From the NCBI GenBank assembly GCA_900199595.1, contig FZRB01000010.1:1-64000 (forward strand): a stretch of DNA of 64,000 bases, given 5' to 3'. Below are positions 50,592-60,770 of the stretch, in pieces. Positions within the stretch are counted from its first letter, which is position 1, and every line of letters begins with the position of its first letter. The position numbers and the translations under genes are program-made. The notes below the pieces were generated by a model. It had not been told where the DNA came from, made no database searches, and saw only the letters and a list, made by a program, of their open reading frames with translations. Origin of the DNA: Lachnospiraceae bacterium. GTDB lineage: Bacteria; Bacillota; Clostridia; Lachnospirales; Lachnospiraceae.

Positions 50592-51269
50592 TTATTTAAC
50601 TGTCGGATCACTTGTATAAAGGTCTGATGCTCCTCTCGCACGAAGAACTCCGTCTTCTCCAAGATAGTATACAGCTCCATCAGAATTGGTATATGTACCA
50701 TCACCATTATCTGTGATATTTACTTCTGATCCATCCTCGCTATATACAGTTATAACCTCTCCCTGATCAGCTGACGCTGTATCATCACCTGTTTCTGAAC
50801 TGTAAGAACCACTGGTATAAAGATCAGGATAACCATTTGCACGAAGAACTCCGTCTTCTCCGAGATAATAAAGAACTCCATCAGCATTACTGTATGTGCC
50901 ATCTCCATTATTAGTCAAATATACTTCATTTCCGTCTTCACTATATGCAGTAATGGAATTCTCTTTTGACGGTGCCTCTGTAGCTTCTTCGGTTTCAGCT
51001 TCAGTAGCCTCTTCGGTTTTTTCCTCTGTCTTCTCTTTTTCCTTTTCTTTACTCGTTTCTTTATCCTTTTCCTTTTTCTTTTCCTTTTTTGCCTCTTCAG
51101 TTTTTTCCTCAGCCTTCTCTGTAGTATCTTCCTTCTCTTTTTCTGTTGTTTTTTCTGCAACAGTTGTAGTCTCTGTTTTGTCTGCTTTTTTCTTATCCTT
51201 GTCGGAACCACAGGCAGCCAGACCAAACATCATGCAGCCAGCCAGAATCAGAACGACCAGTTTCTTCAT
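50592..51269 (-). CDS. Lipoprotein with Lys/Glu-rich linker and two tandem repeats
   Basis: A 225-residue surface lipoprotein: MKKLVVLILAGCMMFGLAAC signal with lipobox LAAC. A low-complexity Lys/Glu/Thr linker (about 25-105) follows, then two imperfect repeats of about 50 residues. Both contain YSEDGxEVxxTxNGDGTYxN and YYLGEDGVLRA and end in DLYTS. The repeats resemble a small beta-hairpin unit; I do not recognise a family. The long charged linker suggests reach across the cell wall. It starts one base from the stop codon of the antiporter gene and ends 13 bases before the alpha-galactosidase start, so these genes are co-transcribed. Confidence 0.82.
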   Translation of the reverse strand: MKKLVVLILAGCMMFGLAACGSDKDKKKADKTETTTVAEKTTEKEKEDTTEKAEEKTEEAKKEKKKEKDKETSKEKEKEKTEEKTEEATEAETEEATEAPSKENSITAYSEDGNEVYLTNNGDGTYSNADGVLYYLGEDGVLRANGYPDLYTSGSYSSETGDDTASADQGEVITVYSEDGSEVNITDNGDGTYTNSDGAVYYLGEDGVLRARGASDLYTSDPTVK

Positions 51270-52616
51270 TTATTTTTCCTCCTTTTTCATCTCCGGGGAT
51301 TTATCCGGAATAACAATTGATGCTACCACAAATACTATAAGAATAAATGGATATATCAGAAATGGCATCAGTGATATACTTGTTATTCCTGCTATTCCTG
51401 CAGCAATAAGCAGCTGGGCACCATAAGGTATGATACCCTGCATGATACAGGAGCATGTATCCAGCAGAGATGCTGTTTTCTTTGGATCAACATTATACTC
51501 TTCACTAATATTTTTTGCTATCGGAGCTGCTATTACAATTGCCACTGTATTATTAGCTGTGGCTATATCCATAAAGGATGTAAGAAGCGCTATTCCAAAC
51601 ATGCCGCCCCTTTTCCCGTTAGCCACTTTCCTTATAAGGGCAAGTATGGCTTCAAATCCACCATTCTCCTTCATAAGTGATGCTATTGATGCCACAAGAA
51701 TCGTTACTATCATAGTTTCAAACATTCCCGACATTCCACTTCCCATAGAAGAAAGGGCAGTCTGATAGGTTAATGATCCTGTTATGATCCCTGCTCCGAT
51801 GAAAAGAACTATTCCGGTACTTAACACGATAAATACATTTATACCGATAATAGACATAGCAAGCACTATAAAATAAGGAAGAGCCTGAATAATATTAAAC
51901 TCAAAGTCACCCACTTCTGCGCCGCTTTTCATTATTGCATAAACCAAAAGAATGACCAGAGTTATAAGTGCGGAAGGAAGTGCTATCTTTATATTAGTAA
52001 AGAATTTATCCTTCATCTCGACACCCTGTGTTTTTGTTGCAGCTATTGTCGTGTCTGATATGAAGGACAGATTATCACCAAACATGGCTCCGCCCACTAC
52101 AACTCCCACACACAACGGTAGTGACAGCTTGCCTCCGCTTGCAACTGCACAGGCAATCGGAGCAATTACAGTAATTGTTCCAACACTGGTTCCCATGGCC
52201 ATAGAAATAAGACAGGCTATCAGAAAAAGACCCGGAACGGCAAACCTGCTGGGGATTACATTTAAAAGCATATTCGCCGTACTGGTTGCTCCGCCTGCTT
52301 CACTTGCTATACCACTGAAAGCTCCTGCCATCAGAAATATAAAGAGCATGATAACTATATTGTCATCACCGATTCCTTTTGCGCATACGTGTATCTTCTC
52401 ATCAAAGGTCAGCTTCTTATTTTGCAAAAAAGCCGCAATAAGTGATATGGAAAATGCGAGAACAACAGATACTACATAGAATCCCATCTGTCCTTCTTCA
52501 GGCTTTATGTATTCAAAAAATATACCATTTCCAAGATACAGAATAAGAAACAATCCTATCGGAAGTAATGCTTTCGGATTAGGACTTATCCTTTCCTCAA
52601 CCTTTTGTTCTTCCAT
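51270..52616 (-). CDS. NhaC-family Na+/H+ antiporter-like transporter
   Basis: Integral membrane protein, 448 residues, about eleven or twelve hydrophobic segments. Family features are LPIGLFLILYLGNGIFFEYI, the region MGTSVGTITVIAPIACAVAS, VGGAMFGDNLSFISDTTIAA and FMDIATANNTVAIVIAAPIA, all typical of the NhaC / ion-transporter superfamily. It is likely to exchange Na+ for H+ or for an organic solute; some members exchange malate/lactate or amino acids. It is situated between an SstT-like symporter and a lipoprotein gene on one transcript. The precise substrate is uncertain. Confidence 0.85.
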   Translation of the reverse strand: MEEQKVEERISPNPKALLPIGLFLILYLGNGIFFEYIKPEEGQMGFYVVSVVLAFSISLIAAFLQNKKLTFDEKIHVCAKGIGDDNIVIMLFIFLMAGAFSGIASEAGGATSTANMLLNVIPSRFAVPGLFLIACLISMAMGTSVGTITVIAPIACAVASGGKLSLPLCVGVVVGGAMFGDNLSFISDTTIAATKTQGVEMKDKFFTNIKIALPSALITLVILLVYAIMKSGAEVGDFEFNIIQALPYFIVLAMSIIGINVFIVLSTGIVLFIGAGIITGSLTYQTALSSMGSGMSGMFETMIVTILVASIASLMKENGGFEAILALIRKVANGKRGGMFGIALLTSFMDIATANNTVAIVIAAPIAKNISEEYNVDPKKTASLLDTCSCIMQGIIPYGAQLLIAAGIAGITSISLMPFLIYPFILIVFVVASIVIPDKSPEMKKEEK

Positions 52617-52638
52617 TTTAACTTTTTACCCTTCTATA

Positions 52639-53904
52639 TTATTTTGAAGCAGATTTTTTCTTTTTCAGAAACTCCGGAAGATCCCTGCCTGCTTTACGCC
52701 ATTCGTAGTATTCCGCAGTAGCTGCAAAGATAACATCACCGGAAGAATTAAGTGCAGTTTCCACACTATCCTGAATAACACCGATAATAAAACCAACTCC
52801 TACAACCTGCATAGCTATATCATTTGATATTCCGAAAAGTGAACATGCCATAGGAATAAGCAGAAGTGAGCCTCCTGCAACTCCTGATGCACCACATGCA
52901 GCAATCGCAGCAAGAAATGACATAACAAATGCAGTCGGGATATCAACATTTACACCTACTGTATTTGCAGCAGCCAGTGTCATAACTGTAATTGTGATTG
53001 CAGCACCATCCATATTGATGGTTGCTCCAAGAGGTATTGATACAGAATAAACATCCTCATCAAGTCCAAGCTTCTCACAGAGCTCCATATTAACCGGTAT
53101 ATTCGCAGCTGAGCTTCTCGTGAAAAATGCGGTCAGTCCACTTTCCTTGATACATTTCCATACCAGAGGATATGGATTACACCTTAGACATATAGCTACT
53201 ATGATCGGATTGATTATAAGCGATACTGTCAGCATACATCCAACCAGAAGAGCTACTATCTTTCCGTAATCAACAAATATATTCATACCGTTACTGGATA
53301 CTGAGCCAAACACAAGACCGCATATCCCAAATGGAGCAAGATTTATGATCCATTTTACTCCCTGTGATACTGCATCAGAAAAATCAGAAAGCATCACCTT
53401 TGTGGTTTCCGAAGCTATCTTCTTAAGAGCCATTCCGAAGATCACTGCCCAGAGCAGAATACCTATATAATTGGCACTTGCAGTGGCCTGGATGGGATTG
53501 ACGACTATATTCATAAGAAGATTACTGAGAACCTCTCCGAGCCCGCTGGGAGGAGTCTGTTCTCTTGCACCTTCTGCCAGAATCATGGTCTGTGGAAATG
53601 CAAAGCTGGCTATAACTGCCACAAATGCTGCTATAAGCGTAGTAATCAGATATAAAAAAATAACCATACCAAATCTCTTATCCAGCTTAGCAGTACCCTG
53701 ACAAAGTGCGCTGGTTACAAGCACTGCAACAAGTACCGGAGCAATAGCCTTAAGAGCACCTACAAAAAGGCTTCCCAAGGTTGAAATCCAGGTCGCACCC
53801 GGTATCAAAAAAGCAAGAATTACACCGATTACAATACCGATAAATATGCGTAAGATCAAACTTACACTGTTATACTTTTCTACTACCTTCTTTAATACTG
53901 CCAT
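52639..53904 (-). CDS. sstT: Serine/threonine:Na+ symporter
   Basis: Dicarboxylate/amino acid:cation symporter family, 421 residues, with about eight spans and two re-entrant loops. The sequence closely follows SstT: LRIFIGIVIGVILAFLIPG near the start, FTRSSAANIPVNMELCEKLG with the serine-rich hairpin, and VSIPLGATINMDGAAITITV with the cation-site NMDGAA. GVAGGSLLLIPMACSLFGIS and QDSVETALNSSGDVIFAATA follow. GGAGG before the ATG at 53904 marks MAVLKKVVEKYNSVSL; the frame is open seven codons further. First gene of the run that ends with the alpha-galactosidase. Confidence 0.92.
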   Translation of the reverse strand: MAVLKKVVEKYNSVSLILRIFIGIVIGVILAFLIPGATWISTLGSLFVGALKAIAPVLVAVLVTSALCQGTAKLDKRFGMVIFLYLITTLIAAFVAVIASFAFPQTMILAEGAREQTPPSGLGEVLSNLLMNIVVNPIQATASANYIGILLWAVIFGMALKKIASETTKVMLSDFSDAVSQGVKWIINLAPFGICGLVFGSVSSNGMNIFVDYGKIVALLVGCMLTVSLIINPIIVAICLRCNPYPLVWKCIKESGLTAFFTRSSAANIPVNMELCEKLGLDEDVYSVSIPLGATINMDGAAITITVMTLAAANTVGVNVDIPTAFVMSFLAAIAACGASGVAGGSLLLIPMACSLFGISNDIAMQVVGVGFIIGVIQDSVETALNSSGDVIFAATAEYYEWRKAGRDLPEFLKKKKSASK

Positions 53905-53958
53905 AACACCTCCATCTTGAATCATTCACAGAATAATATAAAAATTATAAACCATTTC

Positions 53959-56712
53959 TCATTTTATATCAATTTTTACAATCTGTCTGATTTCTTCGAT
54001 CAACTCGTTATATTCATGTATAAATGCCGCGTGATGTATGCTTATATACTGAACATCTGAAACATTTGCTGCAGCTTCCATTTCTGCCGCTATTTCAGAG
54101 AGCCTAATGGCACCGATCGTTTTAGATGAGCTTTTGATACTGTGTGCATTTATACCATATGTTTTAATATCCTGATTATTGAACGCCTGTATAAGCACTT
54201 CCGTTTTATCATCATCGATATAACTATGAAGCATCTCATACCAGAATGATCTGGAATCCATGCAATATGTCATAGCCTTTTCCATATTCATCTGAGAACA
54301 GAGTTTTTTTATCTGTTCCAGTTCTTTAGAACTAAAGCTGTCATCATCATAGAAATTCTCGTCATCTCCACCACCCGCAGGAAATTCAAGTATTTCCGGT
54401 TCTTCTGCATCATCTATATCTGTACCTGTACAAGTCATATCACTTTTTATGCTTCTGTCAGTTTCTTCATCAGAATAAATCTTGTCACTTGAGATATACT
54501 TTCTCAGAACAGCTTCAAGATTCCCCACTTCAATTGGCTTGGACAGATAATCATCAAAGCCTTCAGTCAGATACATATCTCTTACTCCGGAAATGGCATT
54601 GGCAGTAAGTGCGATAATTACAGTATCATCTGAAACCAGCTTACGATTCTTGATTTCCCTGAGCACTTCTATTCCATCCATTTCAGGCATCATATGATCC
54701 AGAAATACCAGATCATACTGTTTCTCAGAAAGAGTTTTAAGAGCTTCCTCTCCCGAAGATAACATATCAGCTTTGATTCCGAATAACCCAAGAAGTTTTC
54801 CCGCAACCTTAAGATTCATACTGTTATCATCCACTACAAGAATACTTGCATTTGGAGCGTAAAACTTTTCTTTTTCATTCATATGTTTTGTATGGAAATG
54901 TGCTCTTTCCCGGTAATCACCCATAGGACTATTATCTTCCACCTTCTGGGGAAGCACAAAGCCGAAGGTAGAACCCTTACCATAAACACTCTCAACCTCA
55001 AGATGGCTGTCCATTTTATTCAAAATTCCTGTTACTATAGACAGACCCAGACCAGTTCCTTCAATTGTTCTGTTACGATTCATTTCCAGCCTTTTAAAGG
55101 ATTCTGTCATTTCACCGATATCTTCTTCCTTGATTCCAATACCGGTATCTGTTACTTCAACGCTCATCATAATCATACCGTCAGATTCACTCTGCTTTTT
55201 TATCACAAGTTTAACACTTCCTTTTTCGGTATACTTCACAGCATTAGTAAGCAGATTTGAAATAACCTGTTTGATCCTGATATCATCACCAATTAGCATG
55301 CTGGGCAGTTCTTCATCTGCTTCGATCACAAATTCCAGCCCCTTAGCTTTAGCTCTTTCAGCAATAGTGTTTTCCAGGTCAAATATCATAAGTGCTGTAT
55401 CATAGCTTACCGGTTCTATTTCCATCTTTCCGTCTTCAATCTTAGAAAAATCCAGAATAGAATTAATCAGAGAAAGCAGCGTTCTTCCAGAGCTCTTTAT
55501 ATTTTCAGCATATTCTTTTATCTCAGCTTCTTTGCTTTCCCGGAGCACCATTTCATTCATACCGAGAATAGCATTTATAGGAGTTCTTATTTCATGAGAC
55601 ATCTGAGCCAGAAACGAACTTTTTGCTTCATTTGCAGATTCAGCGGCAGTTTTTTCCAGTTTTAAAATCTCTGCCTCCATTTCTTTTTGACGTTCTCTAA
55701 GTTTAAGCGCCTCCATCACCTTGGATTCAAGAGTATTATCTTCTGTTCTCAGCTGATAACCTTTTCTTTTGTTTCCAATATACAGATGACTCAGGGTTAT
55801 TTTATAACTGATATCATTTTTATTGACATAGAAATAAGAAGAATCACCACTGATCATAATTTTATCTACGCATTCAAGTATCTGTGCAAAATTATCATTT
55901 TCCGCTGTAAGTGGCTGATCAATATAGAGTTCTGCAAGCTCAGGAATACATTCCAAAGCAGGCTCCGTACAACCAAGATATCTCATTTTCAAGTCAAATG
56001 ACGCAAATCCGATACTTCCATTTTCTGTAAGACTGGAAAACGCCGATTCAGATACATCATATAGATTAAATCTTTTCATGATAATAAGAAAAATAATCTG
56101 CGCAAATATATATGATGCAGGAAGCAGTTCAAACGCCGGATGGAAGGCCTTCCCGCATAAGAATGCCAGGATAATCACCAAATAAACTGTCAGAAGAAGT
56201 ATTGTATTCAATTTTGAGGTGTGTTTTCTGGTAAGACTATATATAAGCAAAGAAAGATTAGCTATCAGATAACAAGCTATCATCACATAGTAAAAAGTAT
56301 GCACAGGACCATATTCTTTAACCAGATAGGAAACTCCGTCAAGCTGTTTCAATTCAACACTCTTATACATAAGTAAATTGCTTCCAGTGTTTATAGCAAC
56401 AAAGAGACAAAATGAACCTATCGCCGTCAGAATCGCTGTGATTATCTTAGGTAGTTTAAGTTTGCAGAAATTAAGAACATACAGAAAAAAGAAGAGCTCA
56501 AGAAAACAACCATCCAGATATTCAATTCCATTAGCCAGTAAAGCCTGTTCCACATTGGTTGCTGTAGCCACAGATAAATATCCAAGGTTAATGACCGGGA
56601 TGAACACAAATATAATTGGAAAATGTACAGAAATTCCCCGCCTCCAGCGTAAAACAAATATGGAAGAAAACAGGACAGATAGAATTACTGTAGCATGGAA
56701 ATAAAATATCAT
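53959..56712 (-). CDS. Hybrid sensor kinase with 7TM input, receiver and HPt
   Basis: About 917 residues. Residues 1-225 hold about seven membrane segments, resembling the histidine-kinase N-terminal 7TM region, then a PAS-like linker (about 240-330). HisKA has FLAQMSHEIRTPINAILGMN (His near 372). The ATPase shows NLLTNAVKYTEKGS, VTDTGIGIKEED and GTGLGLSIVTGILNKM. The receiver carries ILVVDDNSMNLKVAGKLLG and FLDHMMPEMDG (Asp near 670). The C-terminal HPt has INAHSIKSSSKTIGA (His near 856). A full intramolecular relay is thus possible. AAAGGTG before the ATG at 56712 sets the start. Final target unknown. Confidence 0.92.
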   Translation of the reverse strand: MIFYFHATVILSVLFSSIFVLRWRRGISVHFPIIFVFIPVINLGYLSVATATNVEQALLANGIEYLDGCFLELFFFLYVLNFCKLKLPKIITAILTAIGSFCLFVAINTGSNLLMYKSVELKQLDGVSYLVKEYGPVHTFYYVMIACYLIANLSLLIYSLTRKHTSKLNTILLLTVYLVIILAFLCGKAFHPAFELLPASYIFAQIIFLIIMKRFNLYDVSESAFSSLTENGSIGFASFDLKMRYLGCTEPALECIPELAELYIDQPLTAENDNFAQILECVDKIMISGDSSYFYVNKNDISYKITLSHLYIGNKRKGYQLRTEDNTLESKVMEALKLRERQKEMEAEILKLEKTAAESANEAKSSFLAQMSHEIRTPINAILGMNEMVLRESKEAEIKEYAENIKSSGRTLLSLINSILDFSKIEDGKMEIEPVSYDTALMIFDLENTIAERAKAKGLEFVIEADEELPSMLIGDDIRIKQVISNLLTNAVKYTEKGSVKLVIKKQSESDGMIMMSVEVTDTGIGIKEEDIGEMTESFKRLEMNRNRTIEGTGLGLSIVTGILNKMDSHLEVESVYGKGSTFGFVLPQKVEDNSPMGDYRERAHFHTKHMNEKEKFYAPNASILVVDDNSMNLKVAGKLLGLFGIKADMLSSGEEALKTLSEKQYDLVFLDHMMPEMDGIEVLREIKNRKLVSDDTVIIALTANAISGVRDMYLTEGFDDYLSKPIEVGNLEAVLRKYISSDKIYSDEETDRSIKSDMTCTGTDIDDAEEPEILEFPAGGGDDENFYDDDSFSSKELEQIKKLCSQMNMEKAMTYCMDSRSFWYEMLHSYIDDDKTEVLIQAFNNQDIKTYGINAHSIKSSSKTIGAIRLSEIAAEMEAAANVSDVQYISIHHAAFIHEYNELIEEIRQIVKIDIK

Positions 56713-56726
56713 TATATTCACCTTTC

Positions 56727-57920
56727 TTAAATGGAAGTTTGTGATATCTTTGTCAGGAACTTCGATATAAACTTCGCACACATCTTTCTCATCCAGTCGA
56801 TAGACCAACAAGTGAAGTATACTATCAGCATTATCATAAGAAATTTTAACAGATAAAGGTGGTGACTGTAAAACTCTATATCATATGTAGCGAATATCTC
56901 ATCCCAGATAAGCGGTCTGATGAGGGGATGTTCATGTATCATGTATACTCCCATATTCCCGGCACTTATATAGTTTATCACATTTCCGAGTTTTGGGAAC
57001 CTGCTGAGATCAAGCTTTTCAAACGTTCTAAAAAGTAGCACGCATTGAAGAACTACAACGGGATTATCATTATAGCCGATGATACTTTCGATACCCTGAT
57101 CAGGATAGACATTAACTATCAGAAGATTGATAAGACCCATTAATATGAATCCTGAAAGGTATACTAGAGGATTATTCCATATGGATTTATCCGGGATATT
57201 TTCATGGTTGCTGAATATGTGGTATTTCCTCAGGAATGCACCCAATATGTACATATATATAAAATCATAAAGACTCTTTCCGCCCTGGGTAAAGAGTATT
57301 TTTTTAGTTCCTATAATACCTTCGAAAGGCTCCAGCATACTAAGAGGCTGCCATATAGAAAAGAGAAAGAAACAAATGCCTATAAGCATAAGGAAGCGCT
57401 TTCTGTCCAGACCATCTATCATTCGGTTTAGATAGGGTGAAATTATTAACACCAAAATATATAGAGTCATGAAATACCAAGTCCTGGAAAGAAACGGAAT
57501 AAATGCCTTGATACAATATTCGTCAGATACTCTTTGGGGGCTAACGATACAACATATTACCGGTATTGCTACAGAGTAAAACCACATAGGCTGATAAGCT
57601 TTAAGTATTCTTTTTACATTGAATTCATCGCCTGTTGTGCTGAGGAAGTATCCCATAATAACTACAAAAACATAGACAGGACACCGATTCATGAGCCAGA
57701 CAAGCCAATAAATGAGCTCAGTCCTTCCGCCGAGCTCATTTGCTATTTCAGTATAATCACCGTAATCGGAAATGTGTAGAAATATGATCTGCAGCATCAT
57801 AAGAATACGGAGAAGTTCTATGTTTGATCTACGTTTTTTTACCGGTACATTTTCAGTCATGTTAGATTCTTCTTTTTTCATAGTGACAGACATTGTAGCA
57901 AAAAGATTCTTGCGTTGCAA
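56727..57920 (-). CDS. Membrane acyltransferase (acyltransferase 3 / OafA type)
   Basis: A 397-residue membrane protein with about ten hydrophobic segments. The N-terminal signature SNIELLRILMMLQIIFLHIS contains the conserved Arg and His of the family; ISPYLNRMIDGLDRKRFLML and MGVYMIHEHPLIRPLIW follow. Such enzymes acylate surface polysaccharides, peptidoglycan or lipids. There is no strong ribosome binding site before the first ATG, so an internal start (MTENVPVKKRRSNIELL, about 20 codons in) is equally possible. It follows a methyltransferase gene after 16 bases in the same direction. Confidence 0.85.
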   Translation of the reverse strand: MQRKNLFATMSVTMKKEESNMTENVPVKKRRSNIELLRILMMLQIIFLHISDYGDYTEIANELGGRTELIYWLVWLMNRCPVYVFVVIMGYFLSTTGDEFNVKRILKAYQPMWFYSVAIPVICCIVSPQRVSDEYCIKAFIPFLSRTWYFMTLYILVLIISPYLNRMIDGLDRKRFLMLIGICFFLFSIWQPLSMLEPFEGIIGTKKILFTQGGKSLYDFIYMYILGAFLRKYHIFSNHENIPDKSIWNNPLVYLSGFILMGLINLLIVNVYPDQGIESIIGYNDNPVVVLQCVLLFRTFEKLDLSRFPKLGNVINYISAGNMGVYMIHEHPLIRPLIWDEIFATYDIEFYSHHLYLLKFLMIMLIVYFTCWSIDWMRKMCAKFISKFLTKISQTSI

Positions 57921-57936
57921 TAACCACTAAAATGAT

Positions 57937-58707
57937 TTATAGTTTCCTGGCAACAATCATATATCTATGTATAGTTCCCTGCACAAACCCTTTTTCTTCT
58001 ATCAGCTGCTGTAATTTCAGCAACTGATCAAAACATCTATCTACTGAAAAATCAGGAAATTCCCAGATAATAACACGTGCAAACCAGACAAAAGCTCCAA
58101 CATCGTAAAACCTGATTGGTTTAAACACTTCATCTGAACGAAGTATTTCAAATCCTGCTTCTTTAAAGTTCTTTACCTGAGTATCTTTATTAAGTCCCGG
58201 AAATGGATTCTCTGCTCCAGGCAGAACCAGCTCAACCAGGTCTCTGTCATTTTGATCTCCAACCTGCTGTGTTATGAATAATCCTCCGGGCTTCAGAACC
58301 CTCCTAATCTCTTTGGGATCAAAATCACCATGACGATTAATACATACATCAATGGATTCATCCTCAAAAGGAAAGTTTGATGCATCATTACATTCTCTGA
58401 AATCAATTCCCAGAGGAAGAAGCTTTTCTTTGCAAAGCTTAACATTTGGTTCCCAGCCCTCAGTTGCCGCAGTGTTCTTATAGGGATGCTTCAGCGTAAG
58501 GAGAAACTCTCCCCCTCCTGTATCATAATCCATTATTTTCATATCATCTGTCACATACTGATGTATTAATTCTTCATAATCCCATGGAAAATCCTGATTT
58601 TCTTCCATACGTCCATTCAGATAGGAAAAGTCCCAGCCCTTGATGTGAGCAATTTCTTCCTCGTATTTCCATTTTTCTCTTAATTCATTTTCATCTGATC
58701 TCTTCAT
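57937..58707 (-). CDS. Class I SAM-dependent methyltransferase
   Basis: A 256-residue cytosolic enzyme. The SAM-binding loop reads KIMDYDTGGGEFLLTLKHPY, with DTGGGE as motif I. A later block, DVCINRHGDFDPKEIRRVLK, followed by PGGLFITQQVGDQN, is the usual motif II/III region of small-molecule methyltransferases. The acceptor is unknown. It sits directly behind a BceAB-like ABC transporter gene, so modification of an envelope component or of a peptide is conceivable, but a generic resistance methyltransferase is equally possible. Confidence 0.85.
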   Translation of the reverse strand: MKRSDENELREKWKYEEEIAHIKGWDFSYLNGRMEENQDFPWDYEELIHQYVTDDMKIMDYDTGGGEFLLTLKHPYKNTAATEGWEPNVKLCKEKLLPLGIDFRECNDASNFPFEDESIDVCINRHGDFDPKEIRRVLKPGGLFITQQVGDQNDRDLVELVLPGAENPFPGLNKDTQVKNFKEAGFEILRSDEVFKPIRFYDVGAFVWFARVIIWEFPDFSVDRCFDQLLKLQQLIEEKGFVQGTIHRYMIVARKL

Positions 58708-58727
58708 TTTTTAACCTTCTTCAAAAC

Positions 58728-60770
58728 CTATTTTTCTTTAATTATTCTTCTACTGGTAAAGTATGTTACCAGAAAATAGCCTCCATATATTATCACTATG
58801 ATGAGTGATGTTATAAATATAGCAAAGCCCATTCCATCTGATACGAATACCTCAAGTATCCTGCTTGAAGCCATCAATCCGAAAACTGAATGTATCACAG
58901 CCAGCAGCATAGGGAAGAAGAAAAACATTCCTATCTGCTTGAATAGTGCTTTATCGATCATCTTCTCATCAGTACCAATTCTTCGAAGAACTGCAAAGCG
59001 TTCTATATTATCTGCCGATTCCGAAAGCTCCTTAAGTGATAATACCGCAGCGCTGGCAATAAGGAATATAATTCCCACATAAAGACTCACAAATGTAGCC
59101 ATAGCTCCAAGTCCTATGGAACCGGCTTTCTGTACATCCTTTGATGTATAGAAGAAATAGCAGTCATCCCAAGAGATATCCTTCCCTTGAAAAAATGTCT
59201 CAACAAAGTTTTCAACATATGCCTCCATATCTTCTCTGGCTTCCGGAGTATTTGCAACATAATCTGCAACTATATAGTTTTCAAGCACCCTGGCTCCTTC
59301 TACTGCACTATCCGGAACAATTATCACACCCTCATTAGTCCTGTTTATGGTAAGCTGAACTTCTCCTATCTTACACTCTGAGTAAGCAGGTCTTAGTTCT
59401 TTTCCTCTATAATTAATAGTCCTTCCGGATGACATCGCATTATTCCTAGCTTTTACTACTGAATCCAGTGAGCATACTATTGCATACTCATCATCTGCTA
59501 GTTCTACAGTTTCATTTCCAAATTCCTTTGCAAACTTATTATATTCCGAAAGAGCCATTATAGTTTCATCTGTATCCTCAGAAACAAAGTTATACATATT
59601 AAGAGTAGACTCTATATATTCACCCATAGTGTCTCCCATGGTAAGCCCTTCAGGGTCATAACAATTATAACTCACTATATCCTTTAGCTTATCAGTTTCG
59701 AAACCATTTTCTTCAAGAGCTGTCATTACATCCTTTTCGGAAATATACACCTCGGAAACCATTTGAATATCCTTCGGAAGCAGCTTTTTTATGTTCTGAT
59801 TCATAGAACGGGTCAGACTGATAGCGCTGCCAAGAAGAACGATAGTCAGAAACAGCATCAGACATATTACAGTCATGGACATAACCATGGTATTAGCCTT
59901 ACTGCTGAACTGTCTGAGTGTAAAACTATTCAGTTTCTTAAGGTATACACCCTTCATCTTTGTAGCAACGGTAAGTAAACTTCCGGAAACTGACCAGAAG
60001 ATGAAAAATGTAGAAACTGCTCCCATAATGATAACCTTTATCAGGTCTATTGGTGCAAATATCTGATCCACACTAAAGCCTGAGGTCACAAGGTAATATG
60101 CTCTTCCAAGAACTATACAGGAGATAGTAAAAATAACGAGACAAAGTATCGGATTACGTACCTTAAGCTGCTCACTCTTCTTCTCTCCGTAAAGCAAGTC
60201 GATAAGCTTACATCTTCCAACTGAAACAGTATTAAAAATCATTACTACCACATACATAATTCCGAAGAATATGATAGTTTTTACAGCTGCCTTAGCAGAG
60301 AACACAAATGCGAAGCTGCTCATATCTGCTTCGAACAGATTTGCTACGGCAACACTCATGAACTGTGATAGTACAATCCCAAGGAGAAGACCAATTGCCA
60401 GAGATATGGTTCCTATAAGAAAAGTCTCCGTAAGCAGAATCGTAGACATACGACGCTTGCTCATTCCCAAAGTAAGATAAACTCCGAATTCCTTCTTCCT
60501 TCTCTTGATTAGGAAGTTACTGGCATATATAATAAGCGCTCCAAGTACTATTGCTACAAATACACTAACTCCGCTGAGAAAGGTATTCATTAATATTAGA
60601 ATTTCTTTAGTTGATTTTGATACATTCAGCATTGCAGTCTGTGAATCAAGTGCATTGAAAATATAGAATATAATTACTCCAATTACCAATGTAAAGAAAT
60701 AGATAGAATAATCCTTCACGCTTTTTCTGATATTTTTAATCGCTAATTTAAAGAGCATCGCCAGCGTCAC
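58728..60770 (-). CDS. BceB-like ABC transporter permease
   Basis: A 680-residue permease of the FtsX type found in bacitracin and lantibiotic resistance modules. About ten spans: one N-terminal (YSIYFFTLVIGVIIFYIFNA), three in an FtsX block (about 60-180, containing KRRKKEFGVYLTLGMSKRRM) and two in the middle. A large extracytoplasmic domain lies at about residues 325-535, and a last FtsX block contains DNIERFAVLRRIGTDEKMID. The start overlaps the end of the ATPase gene by 23 bases. In this class the permease also passes the signal to the BceS-type kinase encoded here. Confidence 0.9.
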   Translation of the reverse strand: MTLAMLFKLAIKNIRKSVKDYSIYFFTLVIGVIIFYIFNALDSQTAMLNVSKSTKEILILMNTFLSGVSVFVAIVLGALIIYASNFLIKRRKKEFGVYLTLGMSKRRMSTILLTETFLIGTISLAIGLLLGIVLSQFMSVAVANLFEADMSSFAFVFSAKAAVKTIIFFGIMYVVVMIFNTVSVGRCKLIDLLYGEKKSEQLKVRNPILCLVIFTISCIVLGRAYYLVTSGFSVDQIFAPIDLIKVIIMGAVSTFFIFWSVSGSLLTVATKMKGVYLKKLNSFTLRQFSSKANTMVMSMTVICLMLFLTIVLLGSAISLTRSMNQNIKKLLPKDIQMVSEVYISEKDVMTALEENGFETDKLKDIVSYNCYDPEGLTMGDTMGEYIESTLNMYNFVSEDTDETIMALSEYNKFAKEFGNETVELADDEYAIVCSLDSVVKARNNAMSSGRTINYRGKELRPAYSECKIGEVQLTINRTNEGVIIVPDSAVEGARVLENYIVADYVANTPEAREDMEAYVENFVETFFQGKDISWDDCYFFYTSKDVQKAGSIGLGAMATFVSLYVGIIFLIASAAVLSLKELSESADNIERFAVLRRIGTDEKMIDKALFKQIGMFFFFPMLLAVIHSVFGLMASSRILEVFVSDGMGFAIFITSLIIVIIYGGYFLVTYFTSRRIIKEK

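Noticed and set aside
50915-51226. Arg/Lys-rich reading frame over the lipoprotein gene
   Set aside because: It is a frame-shifted reading of the Lys/Glu-rich linker, a low-complexity artefact.
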